A stretch of 64,000 bases of DNA from Cognatazoarcus halotolerans (GTDB taxonomy: Bacteria > Pseudomonadota > Gammaproteobacteria > Burkholderiales > Rhodocyclaceae), in contig NZ_WUAF01000001.1 of assembly GCF_009800965.1 (NCBI RefSeq), forward strand, positions 248,001 to 312,000, in the 5' to 3' direction. Of the stretch, positions 49,443-57,314 are shown piece by piece. The notes under the pieces are model-generated. The model was given only the letters and a program-made list of their open reading frames with translations. It had not been told where the DNA came from and searched no databases. A program made the translations under genes and the position numbers. Numbering within the stretch: position 1 is the first letter of the stretch; each line of letters starts with the position of its first letter.

Positions 49443-50635
49443 GCTCCTTGAGATTGAGGTTGCTGCCGTATCCTGGCCGTGCGGCTGCGGTCGGCTTGGT
49501 GACGGCGCGCGTTGCGAGTGAGGTCGAAGACCTGGACACCTGCGGCGCCGGTTTTTCGGGTGAGCCAGTCGGGATGCTCCAACGTACGGGTCATGTCATC
49601 GCGGCCGGCCGCCCAGTGACGCAGCATCGACCACCTCGAAAACTCGTAGTCCTTCGACTGACTCTCGTAAGCCTTGCGGCGATGAATCAGATGCACCACG
49701 GTCAGCGCCCGTGCCTCGGTCGCCTCGCGCAGCAGCGCCGCATCGGGGTCGTCGCGGAATGCCTCGGGCAGCCGTGCCAGCAGGTTGCGCGCGGCCTCCG
49801 CCATACGCTGGCGGCGCACCGCATTGGTAGTGTTGAGCCGGGTGCGGCTGGAGTAGCGGATGTCCTTCTCGCGCTCGGCAACGTCGATGAGTGTCCTCGG
49901 TGCCGTCCCCTCCGCCTGGAACAGGTCCACCTGAAAAACCAGGCGCTGCGCGTTGCCGGGTTGGTCCAGCACATAGTCAAGCGGGGTGTTCGAAACGAGC
50001 CCGCCATCCCAGTACCATTCGCCATCGATCTCCACCGGCGGGAAGCCGGGCGGGAGAGCCCCGCTTGCCATGATGTGACGGACATCGAGGCGTTGCCGGG
50101 CCGTATCGAAATAGCTGAAATTGCCGGTGCGCAGGTTGACCACGCCGACCGAAAGCCGCATCCGCCCCGAATTGAGCAGATCGAAATCGACCAGCTCCTC
50201 GAGTGTCCTGCGCAGCGGTGCCGTGTCGTAATAGCTCAGCGTCCCGGTCGGACGGGGCCAGTGCGGCAGGGGCGTCGGCCAGCGCGGGACAAAGAATGCC
50301 GGCTGGCCGAGCACCAGCCCGAGGCCGGCATCGATGCGATTGAACCAGAGCTGGAGTTCCGTCGGCGCAGCCGGCGTGCGTGGCAGCGCGAGCGTGGTGA
50401 CCCGCTGCCAGAATGCCTCGAGGGCCTGCACGCGGCGCTCCGGCGGGTTGCCTGCGATCAGCGCGGCGTTGACCGCTCCGATCGAGATACCTGCCACCCA
50501 GTCGGGCACCCGGGCACGTTCGGCCAGTACCTGGAACACACCTGCCTGATATGCGCCGAGCGCGCCGCCGCCCTGCAGGACGAGCACACACGCCTCGGCG
50601 CTACCCGTGGCCTCTCCCGGGCGGACCCGACTCAT
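49439..50635 (-). CDS. Patatin-like phospholipase with DUF3734
   Basis: Patatin-family serine hydrolase of 398 aa. The oxyanion loop is [16 protein letters not shown], the nucleophile elbow [11 protein letters not shown] (GxSxG) and the catalytic Asp is in [16 protein letters not shown]. The C-terminal third matches DUF3734 ([36 protein letters not shown]). The enzyme overlaps both neighbours by 4 bp: YfdX-family gene upstream and bdhA downstream. Association with bdhA is recurrent in PHB-storing bacteria, so a lipase acting on PHB granules or on membrane lipids is plausible. Confidence 0.9.
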   Translation of the reverse strand: MSRVRPGEATGSAEACVLVLQGGGALGAYQAGVFQVLAERARVPDWVAGISIGAVNAALIAGNPPERRVQALEAFWQRVTTLALPRTPAAPTELQLWFNRIDAGLGLVLGQPAFFVPRWPTPLPHWPRPTGTLSYYDTAPLRRTLEELVDFDLLNSGRMRLSVGVVNLRTGNFSYFDTARQRLDVRHIMASGALPPGFPPVEIDGEWYWDGGLVSNTPLDYVLDQPGNAQRLVFQVDLFQAEGTAPRTLIDVAEREKDIRYSSRTRLNTTNAVRRQRMAEAARNLLARLPEAFRDDPDAALLREATEARALTVVHLIHRRKAYESQSKDYEFSRWSMLRHWAAGRDDMTRTLEHPDWLTRKTGAAGVQVFDLTRNARRHQADRSRTARIRQQPQSQGA

Positions 50636-51369
50636 GATGCGGCGCCCGATGCGGCCGGCACCGGTTCAACGAAAGAGACGGAGTCGTGCTGCAGCCCGTC
50701 TTCCACCGCCTTGAGCGCCAGATTCGCTTCGTAATACTTGTGATCGCCGGAGAGCGATATCGCTTGGTCGATGAGCTTGCCGCTCGAGGCGATCGGCATC
50801 CACTGCCGCAGGTAGGACACCTCCACCTTGCCTTTCGTCAGCGTGTCGACCGCGCCCTTGCGATCACCCTTGCCGAACAACTCGCGGGCCTTCTCGAGGA
50901 TCGGCACATGCTTGGGCGCAGGCTTGAACTGGTCGGCAAGCACCAGATCGCCGCCGACCGGCACGATGTCGGCCGTCACGTTGCTGGCATCCTTGCCGAT
51001 CACCTTGCCCTGGACGCTGACCACCGTGGTACTCGCAAAGCTCGGCGCTTCGGCCTTGGCCACCAGCAGCGATTTCTGGGCGAGCTTCATGTCCTGCATG
51101 GCCAGGTCGGTCTTTCCGTCGAACAGTTCGCGACGGGCAAGGCGGACGCTGTCGATCGTATCGCGCCCGGCCTGGGAGAACTTCATCAGGGCATCGGCCT
51201 CGCTCGAAGTGGCAGTCACCTTGGGCGCGGGGGCCTGCTGAACCGCAGCCGGGGCCGGCTTGGCGGCACGCGCCAACGGTACCGCCATGCCGATCGCCAG
51301 CGCGACGGCAAGGGCACCCGCGGTCATGGACGGGAGGCGAAGGGTTGAAACAATCGATGCGGTTTTCAT
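50632..51369 (-). CDS. YfdX family periplasmic protein
   Basis: Exported protein of 245 aa with a signal peptide (GALAVALAIGMAVPLARAA). The mature part is helix-rich and matches YfdX (SQAGRDTIDSVRLARRELFD; VSYLRQWMPIASSGKLIDQA), a family of small periplasmic proteins found in stress or virulence loci with no settled biochemical role. It is the first gene of the overlapping trio with patatin and bdhA. Confidence 0.85.
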   Translation of the reverse strand: MKTASIVSTLRLPSMTAGALAVALAIGMAVPLARAAKPAPAAVQQAPAPKVTATSSEADALMKFSQAGRDTIDSVRLARRELFDGKTDLAMQDMKLAQKSLLVAKAEAPSFASTTVVSVQGKVIGKDASNVTADIVPVGGDLVLADQFKPAPKHVPILEKARELFGKGDRKGAVDTLTKGKVEVSYLRQWMPIASSGKLIDQAISLSGDHKYYEANLALKAVEDGLQHDSVSFVEPVPAASGAAS

Positions 51370-51381
51370 CTTGAGACTCCT

Positions 51382-51864
51382 TTACTTGAACAATGGAAGT
51401 GAAGTACGACCGCTCGCGCGGCCAGGATTTGGCCCCGACACTTGGCCAGGACCGTCGGACCATAGAAAGCGCAGGTCCTGCGGATGCCCTGCATGGATGC
51501 TCACCCGCCGCATCTCGGTCACCCCTTCGGCGGTGGCCCGCACGGTGTAGTCGCCATCCGGCAAGGCCACGTAAAGCAGCGGCCCGGCGTTGGATAGCTC
51601 GAACACCGTGTCGCCGCGCGCATTGCGGATCAACACCGGGACCCGCGTCAAAGAGACCTTGTCCGGTTCCGCCGAGAAGCTCATGTGCAACGGGTAGGCA
51701 CCCGCAATCGCATGCATCCGGAGCCGCTCGGTCGCCCCCACGCCGCCATTGGCAAAGGGCGCAGTCGTAACATGCGAGCTCATCGCCGCGGCGTTCGGCT
51801 GCGTGACTGTGCCGAGTACCGCCAGGCATGCCACCAGGATCGCGAGGTTACGGTGCGGATTCAT
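51382..51864 (-). CDS. Hypothetical exported protein with regulatory-carboxypeptidase-like domain
   Basis: Exported protein of 160 aa, start MNPHRNLAILVACLAVLGTV at 51864. The body reads as a small beta-sandwich (VPVLIRNARGDTVFELSN; LLYVALPDGDYTVRATAEG) like carboxypeptidase-regulatory or transthyretin-type domains that decorate envelope proteins. It lies 12 bp before the YfdX gene and probably shares its transcript. No specific function. Confidence 0.6.
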   Translation of the reverse strand: MNPHRNLAILVACLAVLGTVTQPNAAAMSSHVTTAPFANGGVGATERLRMHAIAGAYPLHMSFSAEPDKVSLTRVPVLIRNARGDTVFELSNAGPLLYVALPDGDYTVRATAEGVTEMRRVSIHAGHPQDLRFLWSDGPGQVSGPNPGRASGRTSLPLFK

Positions 51865-51913
51865 CCGGGGTCTCCAGACAGGACGCGTTGCGGGATGGAC
51901 GGCCGCCGCGGGC

Positions 51914-52462
51914 TCAGCCTGCCGCCGCCATGTCGGGCTCGATTCCGGGGGCCTGGCGCGGCGCCATGCAGGTGATGTCGGCGTCGGCCAGGACGTAGTG
52001 GGCACGCAAGGACTCCCGTCCGCTGCCGTTCAGGAACAGCTTGTAGTGATCGGCACCGAGATTCCTGCGATACCGCAGGACCGGGTGATGGCCCAGGCCA
52101 ACCGCGCTGAGTGCCCCGACAAGGGCACCGACCATGCCGCCCAGCAGTCCGCCTTCGATACCGCCGGCGATGCTGGCCGAATACCAGCCGACCGCCACAA
52201 CGTTGCCGATCAGCGGCATGACCGTCAGCGTTGCGCCGACCAGGACACCCGACAGCGCGCCCAGAAACAGACCGACGCGACCGAACCTGGCGGCCGTGTC
52301 ACCAGCGCTGGCATAGCCAAGCACGCGCTCCTCGGAATGAAAGCCTTCGCCGACGAGCGAGATCCGGGCAAGGTCGAAGCCGGCCCGGCCCAGGGCCCGG
52401 ACGGCACGATCCGCCTGATCGTGAGAAGAAAATTCTGCGACTGCAATATCGGGCCTGTTCAT
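51914..52462 (-). CDS. Membrane-associated stress-type protein (DUF1269/GsiB-like domain)
   Basis: Protein of 182 aa. The N-terminal ~45 residues resemble the general stress protein 17M/flavodoxin-like domain (VAEFSSHDQADRAVRALGRA), followed by a Gly-rich double hydrophobic segment (GLFLGALSGVLVGATLTVMP; GIEGGLLGGMVGALVGALSA) and a short C-terminal domain (KLFLNGSGRESLRAHYVL). This layout occurs in small inner-membrane proteins of unknown role near low-oxygen or stress genes. It ends about 50 bp before the next gene on the same strand. Confidence 0.6.
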   Translation of the reverse strand: MNRPDIAVAEFSSHDQADRAVRALGRAGFDLARISLVGEGFHSEERVLGYASAGDTAARFGRVGLFLGALSGVLVGATLTVMPLIGNVVAVGWYSASIAGGIEGGLLGGMVGALVGALSAVGLGHHPVLRYRRNLGADHYKLFLNGSGRESLRAHYVLADADITCMAPRQAPGIEPDMAAAG

Positions 52463-52605
52463 GATTGCCTCCTTGAGGATTCGGGTCCTGCCACGTGCAG
52501 GGCGTCTCCGATGGCTTCAATCTAGGCTCGCGACATACGCAATACAGCTGTCCTAAGTCATCAATCGGGGGAGCAGGAAGTCATGACCGGACATGCCGAA
52601 GGTCA

Positions 52606-52637
52606 CCTCTCGGGCGCACGCGAGGGCGCCCGAGAGG
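52606..52637. terminator. Strong hairpin downstream of the NarL-type regulator gene
   Basis: CCTCTCGGGCG (52606-52616) and CGCCCGAGAGG (52627-52637) pair perfectly over 11 bp around a 10-nt loop, with a further TCACC/GGTGA pair outside a small bulge. It lies about 110 bp past the regulator stop on its strand, in the 288-bp gap before the next gene. A terminator is likely although no T-run follows. Confidence 0.5.
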
Positions 52638-52750
52638 CAAGGTGATCGGAGGGAAACGAGGATGCGCGCGGAAGTCGCTTCCGGGCGCAGTCAGGCATTG
52701 GAGACCGGTGGTGCAGCTCGGCCGGCGCACCGCTGCGGCGAAACCCCGCG

Positions 52751-53467
52751 CTAGTCGACCCGGTGACTGCGCAGGGCCATCACGGCAAGCTCGGTGCGGG
52801 TGCGCGCATGGAGTTTTTCCATGATCCGGCTGACGTAGTTCTTGACGGTCCCCTCGGCGAGAAACACCTTCGCCGAGATCTGGCGATTGCTCATGCCTTG
52901 GGCAATGAGTTGCAGGATCTGCTCTTCCTTGCCGGTCAGGCGATCCAGCTCATCCTCGCCCACGTCGGTGGCGGTCGGACGGGGTGCACCGGGGCTGGCG
53001 GCAAGAACCCGGAACTGGTCCATCACCTTGCGCGCGATCGCCGGTGTCATGCGGGATTCACCGCGATGAACGGCATAGACCGTATCGATCACTTCGTCTT
53101 CACTCGCATCCTTGAGCAGATAGGCGCATGCCCCTGCTCTGATTGCGTCGAAAACGAGCTCGTCGGTATCGAAGGTGGTGAGCACCATCACCCTCGTCTT
53201 CGGCAGCGCAGCGAGAATCTCGCGGGTCGCCGCAACCCCGCCCATGCGCGGCATGTTCAGATCCATGAGCACGACATCCGGGTGCAGATTCAGCACCAGG
53301 CGCACCGCCTCTTCGCCGTCGCTCGCCTGGCCGACCACGCAGATGTCGGGCTGAGCATCGAGCATCAAGGACATGCCTCGCCGAATAAGCGCCTGATCGT
53401 CGACCACCACCACCCGCAGCGGGGCGTTCGACGCGGCCTTGCCGCAAACGTCTGAATCTGAACTCAT
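52751..53467 (-). CDS. NarL/LuxR-type response regulator
   Basis: Response regulator of 238 aa (start MSSDSDVCGKAASNAPLRVV at 53467; the frame is open further upstream). Receiver: VVVVDDQALIRRGMSLMLD, acceptor Asp in VVLMDLNMPRMGGV, Lys in YLLKDASEDE. LuxR helix-turn-helix: LTGKEEQILQLIAQGMSNRQ with GTVKNYVSRIMEKL. It is divergent from a NarX-type sensor kinase gene with 196 bp between the starts, a region holding a 9-bp inverted repeat. The pair is a probable two-component system; the signal is unknown. Confidence 0.92.
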   Translation of the reverse strand: MSSDSDVCGKAASNAPLRVVVVDDQALIRRGMSLMLDAQPDICVVGQASDGEEAVRLVLNLHPDVVLMDLNMPRMGGVAATREILAALPKTRVMVLTTFDTDELVFDAIRAGACAYLLKDASEDEVIDTVYAVHRGESRMTPAIARKVMDQFRVLAASPGAPRPTATDVGEDELDRLTGKEEQILQLIAQGMSNRQISAKVFLAEGTVKNYVSRIMEKLHARTRTELAVMALRSHRVD

Positions 53468-53577
53468 GCGAAGATTCCCATGTCCGACGCAACGCATCCG
53501 CTACGGAAACGCGCTGCGTGCCAGGAGGTGCACGCAACCACCGGAAAAACACTGCAACGGCTCCGGCGGCGTGGAAC

Positions 53578-53625
53578 AAGCTTACCCCACCGCAGCAGGC
53601 CAACGACAGCCCCGTTGGTAAGCTT
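53578..53625. promoter_or_regulatory. Inverted repeat AAGCTTACC...GGTAAGCTT between regulator and kinase genes
   Basis: Nine-base perfect arms (53578-53586 and 53617-53625) separated by 30 bases in the divergent promoter region, 38 bp upstream of the kinase start. It is a good candidate operator for the NarL-type regulator or another dimeric factor controlling both genes. Confidence 0.45.
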
Positions 53626-53663
53626 CGGACCATGACCAAAGTCACTTCTGGAGACCGCGCACG

Positions 53664-55361
53664 ATGAACAGCCTGGCCTCGCTCGACCCGCGTCGCAGTC
53701 TGGGTGCCGCCGTCGGCTGGCTGATCCTCGCCGTCAGCGTCGGCCTGGCGATCATCGCCGGACTCTGGGCGGGCACCACGGTGCGCGACACCTTGATCAG
53801 CCAACAGCGCCAGCGACTCGAAGCCGCCGCGGATCACATCGCCACCGAACTATCGCTCGGCATCGGACTGCGCCAGCAGGCGCTGGAGGCCGCCGCCGCG
53901 ATACTCGCGCCGCAGCTCGCCCGCCGTCGCATCGAATCGGTCGAACCGGTCCTCGAGGACGTTCGGCAGGGCTTTCCGGAAATGACCTCGATCGAGGTGT
54001 TCGACCGCGACGGGCAAATGCTCGCACGCGCCGACGCGACGTCAGCCGCGCCCGCCACACCAAATCTCGAAGGTCGCTTCGTCGCGCTCACTACCCAGAT
54101 CAACACTGCGGCGGGCGTCGAGGTCGGGGCACTCGTGGCCCGTCTGGACTGGAGTTGGGCGGACGCCCTCGCGCGCAACCTGCATCCCGAACTCGACGAT
54201 TCCGCCGGCGAAGCGTGGATGCTGGTCGACCAGGCGGGAATCGTGCGCATCGGGCCACCCAACTGGCTTGGCCGGGCGGAGCCAACCGGCAAGGACCTCA
54301 TGCGAACCCGGGCCCGGCCCGCCACCAGTCCGGCGCTGACACGCATGGGTTGGCGTGTACAGGTCATCCAACCCGCCGACCAGGCGGAGAAAGGCGCGCA
54401 CGTGATGGAGTGGCGAATCTTCGCCACCATTCTCGCCTTCGGGCTGGTCGGCGCCGCCGGCGGCCTCATCATCGCCCGCAGGCTGACGCGGCGCATTGCG
54501 GTCATTGCCGATTCGGCCGAGCGCCTGCTCACCGGCGGAGACGATGGCCACATCGCGATTCCGCATGGCAGCGACGAAGCCACCCGCCTGGGCGTGGCAC
54601 TCGACGGTCTGTTCGGCAACCTCACCCGCGAGCGCCGCGAACTCGCCACCCTCAACGCAGAACTCGACCGACGTGTCGCCTCCCGCACCCGCGAGATCGA
54701 ACGGCTTGCCGGCGAAGCGCGCTACGCCGCCCAGGTGCGCGAGCGGCTCAAGCTGGCTCGCGACCTCCACGACACCCTGGCGCATTCGATGATGGCAATG
54801 CTGACCGAAATCCGTCTGCTCAAACGCCTTGCCAAAAGCAACCCGGATGCCCTGGCGGAAGAACTCGAGCAGGCCGAGGATGCGGCGCGACACGGCCTCG
54901 ACGAAGCCCGCGCCGCCATCACCCAGATGCGTTTCAACGCCGCCCGGGACGTTGGGCTCGGCGCGGCCCTGGGCGAGTTCCTGAAGCGCTTCGGCGAGCG
55001 CACGGGAATCACGGTGGACTTCCATTGCGCCCCGGTCGCCGGGCGTTTTGCCGAAACACGCGCCGAGGTGCTGTTCCGCATCGCCGAGGAAGCCTTGCGC
55101 AACATCGAACGGCATGCGCGGGCGGATCGCACGGAGGTGAACCTGAGGGATACGCTGGATGCCGACGGTCTCGAACTCAACATCCACGACAACGGTCATG
55201 GATTCGATGTCGGGGCCAAACATCCGGGGCACTATGGTCTGGTCGGCATGCAGGAGCAGGCAGGGCTGATCGGGGCCCGGCTAGAGATCCGGAGCGCTCC
55301 CGGGCACGGCACCGAGGTGCGCATCAGCCTGCGCACCGCGCCGGATCTGGGCGATGAATAA
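53664..55361 (+). CDS. Sensor histidine kinase, NarX/HisKA_3 type
   Basis: Sensor kinase of 565 aa. Helix 1 near 16-38 (LGAAVGWLILAVSVGLAIIA), a periplasmic sensing region (~40-245), helix 2 near 250-270, a HAMP linker (LTRRIAVIADSAERLLTG), a coiled segment and a HisKA_3 domain with His369 in LARDLHDTLAHSMMAMLTEI, then an ATPase domain (IAEEALRNIERHARADRTEV; DNGHGFDVG; GLVGMQEQAGLIGA). The class pairs with NarL-type regulators; the divergent gene at 52751-53467 is the obvious partner. Confidence 0.92.
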   Translation: MNSLASLDPRRSLGAAVGWLILAVSVGLAIIAGLWAGTTVRDTLISQQRQRLEAAADHIATELSLGIGLRQQALEAAAAILAPQLARRRIESVEPVLEDVRQGFPEMTSIEVFDRDGQMLARADATSAAPATPNLEGRFVALTTQINTAAGVEVGALVARLDWSWADALARNLHPELDDSAGEAWMLVDQAGIVRIGPPNWLGRAEPTGKDLMRTRARPATSPALTRMGWRVQVIQPADQAEKGAHVMEWRIFATILAFGLVGAAGGLIIARRLTRRIAVIADSAERLLTGGDDGHIAIPHGSDEATRLGVALDGLFGNLTRERRELATLNAELDRRVASRTREIERLAGEARYAAQVRERLKLARDLHDTLAHSMMAMLTEIRLLKRLAKSNPDALAEELEQAEDAARHGLDEARAAITQMRFNAARDVGLGAALGEFLKRFGERTGITVDFHCAPVAGRFAETRAEVLFRIAEEALRNIERHARADRTEVNLRDTLDADGLELNIHDNGHGFDVGAKHPGHYGLVGMQEQAGLIGARLEIRSAPGHGTEVRISLRTAPDLGDE

Positions 55362-55502
55362 TCACACCGGAGGTCCGCCCGGAAGTCATGACGTTGGTCA
55401 CCTTCAATCGGTTACCTCCGGCAACTGTGCCCGTGCGCGCAGCCAGCTACCGTGAGTGCGTAGGTCGGTGTCCCGGCCTCCTCCAACGTCACGGAGCCCG
55501 AC

Positions 55503-56138
55503 ATGAGCGCACAGCACACCATCCCCGGAAACACCCCGGATCAACACGAAAGTTTTACGCCACACCCTGAGGATCCCGTCCGCCGGCGGCTGCTGCTGGC
55601 GACCGCGGTAGTCGGGGGCGGAGGGCTCATCGCAACGGCAGTGCCGTTTGTCGACAGCCTGACACCATCGGCCCGGGCACTTGCCGAGGGCGGGCCAGTT
55701 GAAGCCGACATCAGCCAGATTGGCCCGGGCGAACTCAAGGTCATCGAATGGCGCAAGCAGCCGATCTGGCTACTGCGGCGCACCCCGGAAATGCTCGCCT
55801 CGCTCAAGACCGACGAGGGGCTGCTGTCCGATCCGCTCTCCGAAAAGTCGATACAGCCCGAGAGCTGCGCGAACATCTACCGCTCGCAGAAACCCGGCCT
55901 CGCGGTGATGATCGGCATCTGCACCCACCTGGGCTGCTCGCCGGTGCTCAAGCCCGCCGGCGAAGCCGCAGGCCTTGGTGCGGACTGGCCCGGAGGTTTC
56001 CTGTGCCCCTGCCACGGCTCGAAGTTCGACCTCGCAGGCCGTGTCTTCCGCGGCGTGCCCGCACCGACCAACCTCCCGGTACCGGTGTACGAATACCTCT
56101 CGGACAGCGTCATCCGGGTGGGCGAAAAAGTCGCGTGA
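55503..56138 (+). CDS. petA: Rieske iron-sulfur subunit of cytochrome bc1-type complex
   Basis: Rieske protein of 211 aa. An N-terminal Arg-containing hydrophobic anchor ([20 protein letters not shown]) resembles a Tat-type uncleaved signal. The 2Fe-2S ligands are in CTHLGCSP and CPCHGSKFD, the canonical pair of Cys-His boxes. It is the ubiquinol-cytochrome c reductase type. The genes for cytochrome b and c1, usually directly downstream, are not present here, so this is an orphan copy. It is 141 bp after the sensor kinase gene and on the same strand. Confidence 0.88.
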   Translation: MSAQHTIPGNTPDQHESFTPHPEDPVRRRLLLATAVVGGGGLIATAVPFVDSLTPSARALAEGGPVEADISQIGPGELKVIEWRKQPIWLLRRTPEMLASLKTDEGLLSDPLSEKSIQPESCANIYRSQKPGLAVMIGICTHLGCSPVLKPAGEAAGLGADWPGGFLCPCHGSKFDLAGRVFRGVPAPTNLPVPVYEYLSDSVIRVGEKVA

Positions 56139-56209
56139 CGCGTCGATGGCATGGACGCGGCTACGGCGGGCCGCGTACCATCCGCCAAGCCCCTCTCTGG
56201 AGTCAGTAC

Positions 56210-56662
56210 TTGCAGATCTGGATCGATGCCGATGCCTGCCCGGTTTCCATCAAGGAAATCCTCTACCGCGCCGCCGAGCGAACCCGCACCGATCTGGTTC
56301 TGGTAGCGAACCAGATGTTGCGCACCCCACCGTCGCCCTATATCCGCGCGGTTCAGGTCGCGAAAGGCTTCGACGTCGCCGACAATTACATCGCCGAGCA
56401 GGTCAGCGAGGGCGACCTCGTCATCACCGCCGATATCCCGCTCGCAGCCGCCGTCATCGACAAGCACGCCCTCGCCCTGAACCCGCGCGGCGAGTTCTAC
56501 AGCCGCGAGAACATCCGCGAAGCGCTCGACATGCGCAACTTCATGGACATCCTGCGCTCCACCGGCGTCGAAACCGGCGGACCGTCCGCGTTCAGCAATT
56601 CGGACCGGCAGAACTTTGCGAAGCAACTGGATCGGTTTTTGGCGGGGAGTTTGCGGGGGTAG
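56210..56662 (+). CDS. UPF0178 (YaiI/YqxD) family protein
   Basis: Protein of 150 aa of the UPF0178 family. The start is a TTG at 56210 (reads [20 protein letters not shown]) with GGAG about 8 bp upstream; no ATG gives a full-length family member. The family signatures [29 protein letters not shown], and [19 protein letters not shown] are intact. The DAD and TAD acidic motifs suggest a PIN-like nuclease fold, but the cellular role is not known. Confidence 0.85.
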   Translation: MQIWIDADACPVSIKEILYRAAERTRTDLVLVANQMLRTPPSPYIRAVQVAKGFDVADNYIAEQVSEGDLVITADIPLAAAVIDKHALALNPRGEFYSRENIREALDMRNFMDILRSTGVETGGPSAFSNSDRQNFAKQLDRFLAGSLRG

Positions 56663-56720
56663 GGTTGCCAAGCCCGGAGAAGCTTGTGCCCGACTCGGCA
56701 GTTTCGATGCAAGAACTCCC

Positions 56721-57314
56721 TTACTGGCTCGCACTAGGTATAACCGCACCATCGATTACTTCAGTCATCGCATCCAAAGTTCGTATAAATCGTGGCCAAT
56801 TTTCTAGCGAAAAACACTCGGAAACAGCGATTACATCATGATCCCGTAGCCTGTAAGCGGTAGCGCAATCGATCGTATAGCCCGCAGAGTAGCCTTGCGT
56901 TCCGTACTGGATTTCTTCGCGCCAAATTGTCCAGTTCCGGTGATGGCGTTTTTTTCTCGAATAATGTCGCCGAACAATTTGATCCGCGTACGGCGGAGCC
57001 ACCAAAAGAGTCTTTCGACTTTCTTTGCCACGATTTAGAGGGCTGATGCCTGCCACCTCATTAACCGCGCGAGGATCCCGCCCAAACGCAACAGCCACCT
57101 TCCTTGTATCGAAGTCGGTCTGATAGGCCGTAACGGAGGCCTTTTCCGAATACTGAACAACAGTGACACCCGCTGCTGACGTTCGAGCAACCTCGTGCAT
57201 CCCTTCAAAAGCAACGGGAAGGCCGCACGCGAAAACGCTAGCGCAACCGGCCAAGGCCGTCGTTACTGCGGGAATGGCGAGCCAGCAACGTCCCGGGTGC
57301 TTAGCCAACGTCAT
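56721..57314 (-). CDS. Putative T6SS immunity lipoprotein
   Basis: Lipoprotein of 197 aa with lipobox LAGC (PAVTTALAGCASVFACGLPV). The body has no recognised domain (VVQYSEKASVTAYQTDFDTR; YGTQGYSAGYTIDCATAYRL). Its start overlaps the end of the effector gene by 14 bp, it is periplasm-facing, and its base composition is clearly lower in GC than the surroundings, like the toxin domain next to it. All three are typical of cognate immunity to a cell-wall-degrading effector. It would protect the producer from the GH19-type hydrolase. Assignment is by context. Confidence 0.6.
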   Translation of the reverse strand: MTLAKHPGRCWLAIPAVTTALAGCASVFACGLPVAFEGMHEVARTSAAGVTVVQYSEKASVTAYQTDFDTRKVAVAFGRDPRAVNEVAGISPLNRGKESRKTLLVAPPYADQIVRRHYSRKKRHHRNWTIWREEIQYGTQGYSAGYTIDCATAYRLRDHDVIAVSECFSLENWPRFIRTLDAMTEVIDGAVIPSASQ

